From Bacteroidota bacterium (GTDB lineage Bacteria > Bacteroidota > Bacteroidia > Cytophagales > Cyclobacteriaceae), in the NCBI GenBank assembly GCA_016191555.1, contig JACPVX010000029.1, positions 176,706 through 240,705 on the forward strand: a stretch of DNA of 64,000 nt, given 5' to 3'. The position numbers and the translations under genes are program-made. Below are positions 53,000-60,696 of the stretch, in pieces (the first letter of the stretch is position 1; every line of letters starts with the position of its first letter). The notes below the pieces were generated by a model. It was not told the DNA's origin and did not search any database. It saw nothing but the letters and a program-made list of their open reading frames with translations.

Positions 53000-54004
53000 A
53001 TGACAGAACAGAAAATTATCATCTACACAACCATTGACGGAAAATCATCCGTGTCGCTTTATGCCAAAGATGGATCTGTTTGGATGAACCAAATTCAGTT
53101 GGCAGAACTTTTTGTCACCTCTGTGCCAAACATGAGTATGCACATATCTAACATATTGAAAGAAAATGAGTTGGATAAAAATTCAGTTATTAAGGAATAC
53201 TTAACAACTGCCCCAGATGGCAAGAATTATAAAGTTGCCTTTTACAACTTGGATATGATTTTGGCTATTGGGTTCCGAGTGCGAAGCAAGAGAGGTACAC
53301 AGTTTAGGCAATGGGCAAATCAAAACCTAAAAGAATACATCGTTAAGGGTTTTGTAATGGATGACGAACGCCTCAAGAATCCTGACGGAAGACCTGACTA
53401 TTTTGACGAATTACTGTCGCGCATTCGAGATATTCGCGCCTCCGAAAAGCGGTTTTATCAAAAAGTAAAAGATTTGCTTTCATTAAGCAGTGACTACGAT
53501 GGCACCGATAAGGCTACTCAAATGTTCTTTGCCGAAACACAAAACAAAATACTGTTTGCAATAACAGGTAAGACCGCTGCAGAAATCATTGTAAGCCGGG
53601 CCAATGCCGATGCAAAAAATATGAACTTAACTTCCTGGAAAGGAAGTATTGTGCGAAAGCAAGACATCTATATTTCTAAAAACTATCTTACCGAAGATGA
53701 ACTCGACAGCCTCAATCGCTTTGTCACCGTGTTTTTAGAAACAGCCGAATTAAGAGCTAAAAACAGACAAGATCTTACTATGAATTTTTGGCGCGAAAAC
53801 ATTGATAAGATCATAGAACTTAACGACAAAAGTGTATTAAAGACTCCGGGAAGCATTAGTCATCAACAAATGGAGAAACTGGTAGAGGCAGTTTATGAAA
53901 AGTATGATAGCAACCGAAAACTAGAAGAAGCAAGGCAAGCCGATGCCCATGAGTTAGAAGAACTCAATCAATTAGAAAACAAACTGAAAAGAAGAAAGAG
54001 GTAA
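53000..54004 (+). CDS. RhuM-family protein
   Basis: A 334-residue protein. The N-terminal 120 residues hold WMNQIQLAELFVTSVPNMSMHISNIL and YNLDMILAIGFRVRSKRGTQFRQWANQNL, which mark the RhuM family (a phage antirepressor-like fold). The middle and C-terminal parts are helical and charged (FFAETQNKILFAITGKTAAEII). RhuM occurs in islands and phage and is often linked with restriction-modification; its function is unclear. Here no such genes are adjacent. The RhuM gene and the BRO-N remnant look like leftovers of a mobile segment. Confidence 0.85.
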   Translation: MTEQKIIIYTTIDGKSSVSLYAKDGSVWMNQIQLAELFVTSVPNMSMHISNILKENELDKNSVIKEYLTTAPDGKNYKVAFYNLDMILAIGFRVRSKRGTQFRQWANQNLKEYIVKGFVMDDERLKNPDGRPDYFDELLSRIRDIRASEKRFYQKVKDLLSLSSDYDGTDKATQMFFAETQNKILFAITGKTAAEIIVSRANADAKNMNLTSWKGSIVRKQDIYISKNYLTEDELDSLNRFVTVFLETAELRAKNRQDLTMNFWRENIDKIIELNDKSVLKTPGSISHQQMEKLVEAVYEKYDSNRKLEEARQADAHELEELNQLENKLKRRKR

Positions 54005-54137
54005 CTTGCTTCGTCTTTCAATGAGCAAAACTATTCAAGCGAAGAAAAGGCTGAACAACAACTTTTTATTGCAAAAGCGTGTTTCTCTTTACGTCTATGT
54101 AATAACAAATTACAAGAAACAGTAACTTAGCCGCCTT

Positions 54138-55511
54138 ATGTACGCCATTGTTGATATTGAGACTACGGGAGGCTACGCGGATAACCATCGCATTACGGAA
54201 ATTGCCATTTACCACCATGATGGCAAGCGCATTACTGATAATTTTCGCACACTGCTAAACCCGGGGCGAAAGATTCCACACTTCATTACGGGCCTTACCG
54301 GAATAACTTCTCAAATGGTAGAAGAAGCGCCTACGTTTGAAGAAATGGCCGAAGAAATTCATAGCTGGCTGAAGGATCGAATCTTCGTAGCACACAACGC
54401 GCACTTCGATTACAGCTTTCTCAAAAAAGAATTTGATGGAGCTGGCATCAACTGGCAAACAAAAAAGTTATGTACGGTGCGGCTCAGTCGAAAAATCATT
54501 CCAGGACTGGAATCATACAGTCTTGGACGCCTTGCGGAAAGCTTGGGAGTGCGCATTCCTGACCGGCATCGTGCGGGTGGAGATGCACACGCGACTGCAA
54601 AAATATTTTCGATCTTACTGCAGCGCGATGACAGCGGCATCATCACCAAAGCGCTCAAAAGAAATTCGGGCGAAACGATTTTACCTCCCAATCTGAACAA
54701 AGAAGATTTTGATAAGCTGCCTGCGAAAGCGGGTGTCTATTACTTTTTAGACGGCCACGGGCAAGTGATTTATGTGGGCAAAGCGGTGAATATTAAAAAA
54801 CGTATTGCCGGACATTTTACAGGAGAAGCGCGAGAGTGGAACCGCTCGAACATCCGCAACGAAATTCATAACATCACTTACGAACTCACCGGCAGTGATT
54901 TGATTGCATTGATTTTAGAATCGCAGGAGATACGCAGGCTGTGGCCTAAATACAATCTCGCTCAGAAATATAAAGTAGAAGAGTGGGGCATTTTTGACTA
55001 TGAAGATCGCAATGGCTATTTGCGATTTGGTATCAACATCATTAGCAAAGGAACAAAGCCACTGATTACTTTTAGCTCGAAAGGTGATGCGTGGAATTTT
55101 ATGTGGGAGAAAGTGAAAGAGTTTGAACTTTGCCCGAAGCTGAGCGGACTTCAATTAGCGAAAGGCCTTTGTTTCAGTCACCAAACAGGTGCATGCAAAG
55201 GAGCTTGCCAGGGAATCGAATCCTCCAAGAAGTATAACAAGCGTGCACAAAAATCCATCGACTCATTTTTTGAAGGTGGTGAATCGGTGGCGATCATCGG
55301 CCAGGGTCGCAAAGCAGAAGAAAAGTCGTTGGTGCTGGTAGAGAATGGAAGTTATTTGGGCTTTGGATTTGTACATAAAGACGAAGCGGTACTCAACTTA
55401 GAGACAGCTAAAAACTTTATTAAACCTGGAAAAGAAAACAGAGTCGTGCAGAACTTAGTGAATTCTTATTTGCTCAATCCGAAAGGCGCGGAAGTGATTG
55501 CGTTGTCATAA
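54138..55511 (+). CDS. DnaQ-type exonuclease fused to GIY-YIG nuclease
   Basis: A 457-residue fusion. The first 165 residues are a DEDDh exonuclease (Asp6, Glu8, Asp91, His144, Asp149), as in the DNA polymerase III epsilon subunit. A GIY-YIG nuclease follows (GVYYF at 199-203; IYVGKAVNIKKR), similar to UvrC/Cho. The last 150 residues contain a Cys-rich segment (KGLCFSHQTGACKGACQG). It likely acts in repair, as known for Cho-like DnaQ/UvrC fusions. The tail up to recX has repeat-like DNA. Confidence 0.9.
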   Translation: MYAIVDIETTGGYADNHRITEIAIYHHDGKRITDNFRTLLNPGRKIPHFITGLTGITSQMVEEAPTFEEMAEEIHSWLKDRIFVAHNAHFDYSFLKKEFDGAGINWQTKKLCTVRLSRKIIPGLESYSLGRLAESLGVRIPDRHRAGGDAHATAKIFSILLQRDDSGIITKALKRNSGETILPPNLNKEDFDKLPAKAGVYYFLDGHGQVIYVGKAVNIKKRIAGHFTGEAREWNRSNIRNEIHNITYELTGSDLIALILESQEIRRLWPKYNLAQKYKVEEWGIFDYEDRNGYLRFGINIISKGTKPLITFSSKGDAWNFMWEKVKEFELCPKLSGLQLAKGLCFSHQTGACKGACQGIESSKKYNKRAQKSIDSFFEGGESVAIIGQGRKAEEKSLVLVENGSYLGFGFVHKDEAVLNLETAKNFIKPGKENRVVQNLVNSYLLNPKGAEVIALS

Positions 55512-55522
55512 ATTATTTTTTT

Positions 55523-55548
55523 CACCACAAAGACACGGAGACACAAAG
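55523..55548. repeat. Degenerate CACCACAAAG-type intergenic repeat (copy 2)
   Basis: The sequence caccacaaagacacggagac followed by acaaag has the periodic CACxAAG/ACACxGAG pattern. A related copy is at 48436. It follows a stop codon, in a gap that holds no gene before recX (55512-55643). Confidence 0.45.
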
Positions 55549-55643
55549 TTTTCTTAACACTTGGAAAACATAGAATTATAGAACACGCGGAAAAGATTAA
55601 TCGATAGGCCACTTTTGTGCACTATTTCTACGTGGATAATTTT

Positions 55644-56129
55644 CTAATCCTCCTTCAGCATCTCCCACACCATCTCGGGTTCGTAGCCTTTGCTGATCAC
55701 ATAGCGCGCAATCAGGTTTTTTCGCTTGAATGGATTTTGCTCACTCGTTTGAGCAGACTTTTTTTGAATAAGTGATTTTAGCGTTTTTCGATAATCAGAA
55801 GAATCAATTTCTTTTAGACCAATGGCCACACATCGCTTCGTAAGCCCCTGCATTTCTAACTCTTGCTGTATTTTTAGGCGCCCCCACTTTTTAATTCGAA
55901 ACTTTCCTCCGGCAAATGCTTTCGCAAAGCGCTCTTCACTAAGAAATCCTTCGACAATCAATTTTGAAATCAGATCATCTACCTCGCTGGCATAAAGGCC
56001 ATATTCATACAATTTGTTTTTTACTTCTTTATGCGATCGTTCCTGGTACGCACAGTATTGTTGTATCTTAGCGAACGCGACAGTTGGCGTAAGCCTGATT
56101 TTCTTTTTGGATGATTCTTCGTCAAACAC
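55644..56129 (-). CDS. recX: RecX regulatory protein
   Basis: A 161-residue RecX: three-helix repeats with AYQERSHKEVKNKLYEYG, LVEGFLSEERFAKAFAGGKFRIKKWGRLKIQQEL, and IARYVISKGYEPEMVWEML. It caps RecA filaments. recA is not in this window. The family length is normal. It is divergent from tag; the predicted starts are 46 bases apart. Confidence 0.93.
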   Translation of the reverse strand: MFDEESSKKKIRLTPTVAFAKIQQYCAYQERSHKEVKNKLYEYGLYASEVDDLISKLIVEGFLSEERFAKAFAGGKFRIKKWGRLKIQQELEMQGLTKRCVAIGLKEIDSSDYRKTLKSLIQKKSAQTSEQNPFKRKNLIARYVISKGYEPEMVWEMLKED

Positions 56130-56175
56130 AGCTCAAATCAAGGAACAAATCATGACAATCAAAAATAAAATTACG

Positions 56176-56745
56176 ATGAACGAAAAAATCAGATGCTCTT
56201 GGTGTCTCGGGTTTGATCAATACGTTCGCTACCACGATGAAGAATGGGGCGTGCCCGTACATGACGATCGGATTCATTTTGAATTCTTGATTTTGGAAGG
56301 TGCGCAGGCGGGCCTAAGCTGGTCGATGATTTTAAAAAAGAGAGAGGGCTACCGCAAAGCGTTTGCCGATTTCGATCCCGCCAAGGTAGCGCGATTTACC
56401 GAAGCGCGACTGGAAAAGATTTTACTGGATCCGGGCATTGTTCGAAATCGTCTGAAAGTTTATGCTGCTGTTAACAACGCGAAACAATTTTTAAAAATCC
56501 AAAAAGAGTTTGGCACCTTTGATCAATACATCTGGCAGTTTGTGGGTGGAACGCCTATCGTAAATAAACGCAAGACTTTAATGGAAGTGCCGGCCACCAC
56601 ACCGGAGTCGGATGCTTTAAGCAAAGACTTAATCAAACGTGGTTTTAAGTTTGTGGGCAGCACGGTAATTTATGCACACATGCAAGCATGCGGATTGGTG
56701 AATGATCATGTAGTGGATTGCTTTAGGTATAAGGAGACGATCTAA
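56176..56745 (+). CDS. tag: DNA-3-methyladenine glycosylase I (Tag)
   Basis: About 189 residues from ATG 56176 (alternatives 56152 and an upstream frame overlapping recX look worse). RCSWC (Cys7), YHDEEWGVP (His20), LEGAQAGLSW, KRGFKFVGSTVIYAHMQA, and NDHVVDC place the zinc-binding Cys/His residues exactly as in E. coli Tag. It excises alkylated adenine. It sits near other repair genes (recX, the DnaQ fusion). Confidence 0.95.
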   Translation: MNEKIRCSWCLGFDQYVRYHDEEWGVPVHDDRIHFEFLILEGAQAGLSWSMILKKREGYRKAFADFDPAKVARFTEARLEKILLDPGIVRNRLKVYAAVNNAKQFLKIQKEFGTFDQYIWQFVGGTPIVNKRKTLMEVPATTPESDALSKDLIKRGFKFVGSTVIYAHMQACGLVNDHVVDCFRYKETI

Positions 56746-56772
56746 ACATCGGCAAGCATTCGTAAGTTTTGT

Positions 56773-56780
56773 TACCTTTG
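56773..56780 (+). promoter_or_regulatory. -7 element (TACCTTTG) before the transglutaminase-like gene
   Basis: TACCTTTG fits TAnnTTTG. No clear TTG lies 17-23 bases upstream. It predicts a start near 56787 and a leader of about 40 bases. Confidence 0.35.
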
Positions 56781-56825
56781 GAATCCCTGAATTATTTTAT
56801 TGTTTCATTTGACACTCTGTAGTGC

Positions 56826-59360
56826 ATGCGTTTTAATTTTATTCTCCGTATTGTCATTCTGTTTTCGCTTTCATTTATTAATTGTTTTGCTCAACATCCT
56901 TCGATAAAGAAAGGACCTAAGAAACCTTGGATTGAAGACATTGGCTACAACAAAAATGCCATGCCAGAGGCCGGCCAAGAATCATCGTATTATTACTTGT
57001 TGACAGATGAGCAAGAAAATGTAGAAGCAAAAGAGTCATTCATTCATAATGTCTATAAATTCCTTTCCAATGAGGGGTTGCAAGAAATGTCTGATCTTAA
57101 TTTTGAGTTTGATCCGACCTATGAGCAGTTGGTTTTTCATTCCATTACAATATTAAGAGATGGAAAAGTAATCGATCAGTTACCTGCTGTGATAAAGACA
57201 ATTCAACGTGAGCAGGACATGGATCGAAATCTGTATGATGGCACACTAACCGCTGTGGTAAATTTAAAGGATGTTCGTGTTGGCGATATCGTTGAATACG
57301 CATATACACGGAAGGGTTATAACCCTATTTATGAAAATTTCTTCAGTCGATGGCGAAACTTCAATTTTGGAGTCCCAATTGAACGATTCTTTCTCCGATT
57401 CAACATTCCAAATACGATGGCTATTTCTTTAAAGGCGCTCAATAATTCGCCTAAACCATCTATTCAAAAGAAAGATAATTCTACTTTCTATACGTGGGAT
57501 ATCCCCAAACAAAAAGCGCTTTTGTCAGATAAGAATGAACCCGCTTGGTATTACCCATACACGGGTATTGTACTCACTAATTTCAAAAACTGGCAAGAAG
57601 TAGCGCAGTGGTCATCGAAGCGATATCAGGTAACAGAATCTGATTTCACTAAAGTAAAAAATGAACTACTACCGCAATTTAAAAGCGAGACGGACGAAGA
57701 GTTTGCTTTGGAAGCAATTCGGTTTGTACAAGATGAAATAAGGTATTTAGGTTTTGAATCAGGTCTAAACTCACACAAGCCTCATTCCCCCATCCAGGTT
57801 TTTCACCAACGCTTTGGTGATTGTAAAGATAAATCATTGCTTCTAGCTACTCTGCTAAATGCGAGAGGAATTGAGTCTAATCCTGTATTGGTGAACACAT
57901 CGTTCAGAGATAAGCTTGCGGAACAGCTTCCTCTTACCGGATCATTTGATCATTGCGTTGTTCAAATTAAACTGAATAATGAAATATCATATGTTGATCC
58001 AACAATCAGCAGTCAAGGAGGAACCGTGAAAAGTCTACAATTTCCTAATTATGGAAAAGGATTGGTGGTAAACCCGAACACAAAGGGGTTAACTGATTTT
58101 GCTGATTCATCCAAAATATTAATTCACGAGGTGTTTACGTATGAAATGGACAGTGTTGGCGGTGCTGCACTGCTTCGAATAGAAACAACCTATGAGGGTA
58201 GCGAAGCAGATTATCAACGATCTTATTATGCTGAAAATTCTTTAGAATCAATCCAAAAGGGCTATATCGATTATTATGGCAACTTGTATTCATCGATAGA
58301 GAAGAGCAAGGATATTGAAATTTATGACAATCGATCTGCCAACACCTTCAAAGTAAAAGAAAATTATCGGATTAAATCGTTTTGGAATTTATCACCAACA
58401 CAAAGTGGTGTAATCTATTGCGAATTATATCCCTTGTCACTAGAAAATTATTTTAGTATTTCAAATAAATCAAGTGCCCGGACATCTCCTTACAGACTAG
58501 TATACCCGCTTAATTACTCCAACGAAATGCATCTCATTTTACCGGAAGAGTGGCCCATTACAGCCGATGAAAAGAAAATCGAATCGGATTACTATCAATA
58601 TCATTATCGGGTTATCTATGAAAACAAATTCCTAACCGTTCTGACCAACTACTCTACCAAAAAGGAGTCCATTCCTGTTACTGATTTTGCAAAGTATGTT
58701 GAAGATCACGGAAAAATGATGAGTAATCTCAGCTACCAGTTAACGTATAATAAAAGTTTAGCGGCTACTACTCAGGCCAAATGGCCAGGTATCTTGGTAT
58801 CCATTTTTGCATTAATAGGTGCACTTGTGCTTTCTTATTTTTTATACACACGGTACAATCCAGTTGGTTATTATCCCAGTGCGCAAAGTATTCCTATTGG
58901 TGGATGGTTGATTCTTCCTGGCATAGGATTATGTATTACGCCTCTAAGGCTAATTTATGATCTTGTCAGTGATGAAAGCTTGCTTTCCGGCAATGGTTGG
59001 TTAACATGGTTTCACAGCCAACAATATGGATATTCGCTTTTTGCTTTTGCTGAGCATGTTTATAATGTCGTCTTCTTCGTAATATCCATTCTTGCTATTA
59101 TCCTGTTCTTCCAACGCAGAACATCTTTTCCAAAAATTATCATGATTATTTATGCTGTTTCAACGTTCGTGGTTATTGCTGACAGTGTATTAGCTTACCA
59201 GATTGATCCCACCATAAAAGTAGAATATGCAGATATCTTTAGAAGTATAGTAGCAATGGCTATCTGGATCCCTTATTTTAATATTTCGCAACGGGTAAAA
59301 AGAACCTTTGTAAACCAATATGGTTCAGATGAAGAACCTCATTCACAAACCATTATTTAA
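56826..59360 (+). CDS. DUF3857-transglutaminase-DUF2569 fusion
   Basis: An 844-residue protein with a signal peptide (FINCFAQ). The first 270 residues match DUF3857, a beta-rich domain. A transglutaminase-like core follows with Cys333 (RFGDCKDKS), His376 (FDHCVV) and Asp391 (YVDPT), so the triad looks complete. After about residue 640, the C-terminal part has a first helix and then IGGWLILPGIGL with further helices, which resembles DUF2569. It may crosslink or cleave peptides at the membrane. The end overlaps the convergent xrtN end by eight bases. Confidence 0.88.
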   Translation: MRFNFILRIVILFSLSFINCFAQHPSIKKGPKKPWIEDIGYNKNAMPEAGQESSYYYLLTDEQENVEAKESFIHNVYKFLSNEGLQEMSDLNFEFDPTYEQLVFHSITILRDGKVIDQLPAVIKTIQREQDMDRNLYDGTLTAVVNLKDVRVGDIVEYAYTRKGYNPIYENFFSRWRNFNFGVPIERFFLRFNIPNTMAISLKALNNSPKPSIQKKDNSTFYTWDIPKQKALLSDKNEPAWYYPYTGIVLTNFKNWQEVAQWSSKRYQVTESDFTKVKNELLPQFKSETDEEFALEAIRFVQDEIRYLGFESGLNSHKPHSPIQVFHQRFGDCKDKSLLLATLLNARGIESNPVLVNTSFRDKLAEQLPLTGSFDHCVVQIKLNNEISYVDPTISSQGGTVKSLQFPNYGKGLVVNPNTKGLTDFADSSKILIHEVFTYEMDSVGGAALLRIETTYEGSEADYQRSYYAENSLESIQKGYIDYYGNLYSSIEKSKDIEIYDNRSANTFKVKENYRIKSFWNLSPTQSGVIYCELYPLSLENYFSISNKSSARTSPYRLVYPLNYSNEMHLILPEEWPITADEKKIESDYYQYHYRVIYENKFLTVLTNYSTKKESIPVTDFAKYVEDHGKMMSNLSYQLTYNKSLAATTQAKWPGILVSIFALIGALVLSYFLYTRYNPVGYYPSAQSIPIGGWLILPGIGLCITPLRLIYDLVSDESLLSGNGWLTWFHSQQYGYSLFAFAEHVYNVVFFVISILAIILFFQRRTSFPKIIMIIYAVSTFVVIADSVLAYQIDPTIKVEYADIFRSIVAMAIWIPYFNISQRVKRTFVNQYGSDEEPHSQTII

Positions 59361-60696
59361 TGGTTAGGTTTTTACTCTCCAAAATTTCTTTTAAATACTC
59401 ATTCAACTTTTTTTCCTCTCTCGAAGTAATATTGATCAGGCAATAGCGGTTTGCTCCTTTTAGCATGTCCGTGCGCCAGACAAACTGATCAATAGTTGAG
59501 TTGCTCCCATTAAAGTACCACCATGCGGTGTACAAATAATCATTGCCCTTTTTCAGTACGCCACGATATACCTCATAATTGGTTGTTGCCTCCTTCCGAA
59601 TGCTTTTAAATTCGTAGCCACTCCCTTTCCAGCAAATCAAAGGGGTGTGCTCCATCGAGAAGAAATCAGGAATCGGTTTTACATATAACAACAGGTCCGT
59701 AGTCGTAATTTTAGATATACCTCCCGCCATATTTTCAACCGGCAATTGACGATAAGCTACATTGGCATGTTCAATGACTGCTTCTTTGCGATCCGGATTC
59801 AACACAAAACCACAACAGAGTACAAATAAAGCTATCACGATCATCAGACTCTTTTGCGTTCGCGAAACCATAACACGATTAGCCGAATCAGAAACTGGTG
59901 CTCCGACTCGTGCCGATAGCCACCCACTTAAAAAGTAAACCGGAACAAGGACATACGCCAATAAGCAAAGTATTCCCACCACTTCATGCCATGGATTATT
60001 TGGGAGGAGCTGAAACATGACCAATAGTATGATGCGCATCATATTGGAAAGAACTGTAAGAACAAAAACCATTGAGAAGAATAATATCATAGAGATAAAA
60101 TTCATATCTCTTTTCTGAGATCGAAGGCGCTGTGCCATCATAAATACAGAGAGCAACATCGACACGACCAACATATTCAAGCCCATACAAGCTTCGTCAA
60201 CCGAAAAATCGGTACCATTAATCCAGATCATATTACCCAGTACCTCCACTTGCATTCCCGTTGTCTTTAAAATGACACCTGTCCAACTACTGAGCAGCAA
60301 ACGAATCGGGAAACCCAAAATAACGGATGCTTGGTAAAACACGGGCGACATGAATACGATCAAGAAATAAATTAATCCTGTCACCTTGCCAACAAAAAAA
60401 TCGAGTAAGAATACAACGAACAATGCCACTGTTAAAAAGTAAAACACCTTATGGTGATACATCATCGACAAAATTCCAAAAGCAATAACTCCCGCTAGGG
60501 CAAATCCATTGAACCTTGCAGAGCCTGTTGTGTAGACTACAAATGGCACAAGGCAAAGGCCAATCAAACAATTCGTGGTCATTACATACCAAAGTGGCAA
60601 CGCGGCTACCGCACCTACCGCACAAAGGCATAGCAATAACGCTAAAAGCTTTCGGTGAGGGTGTTGCAAAAATTCAACTACAACGTCTAATTTCAT
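59353..60696 (-). CDS. xrtN: Exosortase N (XrtN) with EpsI-like C-terminal domain
   Basis: A 447-residue membrane protein with about ten helices. The exosortase catalytic residues are readable: Cys170 (DEACMGLN), Arg221 (NMMRI) and His237 (PWHEVVGI). This matches XrtN, the exosortase found in Bacteroidota together with a VIT-domain target. Beyond residue 300 about 145 residues are extracytoplasmic; HTPLICWKGSGYEF (His350, Cys355, Gly358, Gly360) recalls the EpsI/DUF3485 motif that accompanies many exosortases. It is translationally coupled to the target gene (ATGA). It should cut and re-anchor or release the target's C-terminus; the final destination is not known. Confidence 0.88.
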   Translation of the reverse strand: MKLDVVVEFLQHPHRKLLALLLCLCAVGAVAALPLWYVMTTNCLIGLCLVPFVVYTTGSARFNGFALAGVIAFGILSMMYHHKVFYFLTVALFVVFLLDFFVGKVTGLIYFLIVFMSPVFYQASVILGFPIRLLLSSWTGVILKTTGMQVEVLGNMIWINGTDFSVDEACMGLNMLVVSMLLSVFMMAQRLRSQKRDMNFISMILFFSMVFVLTVLSNMMRIILLVMFQLLPNNPWHEVVGILCLLAYVLVPVYFLSGWLSARVGAPVSDSANRVMVSRTQKSLMIVIALFVLCCGFVLNPDRKEAVIEHANVAYRQLPVENMAGGISKITTTDLLLYVKPIPDFFSMEHTPLICWKGSGYEFKSIRKEATTNYEVYRGVLKKGNDYLYTAWWYFNGSNSTIDQFVWRTDMLKGANRYCLINITSREEKKLNEYLKEILESKNLTIK

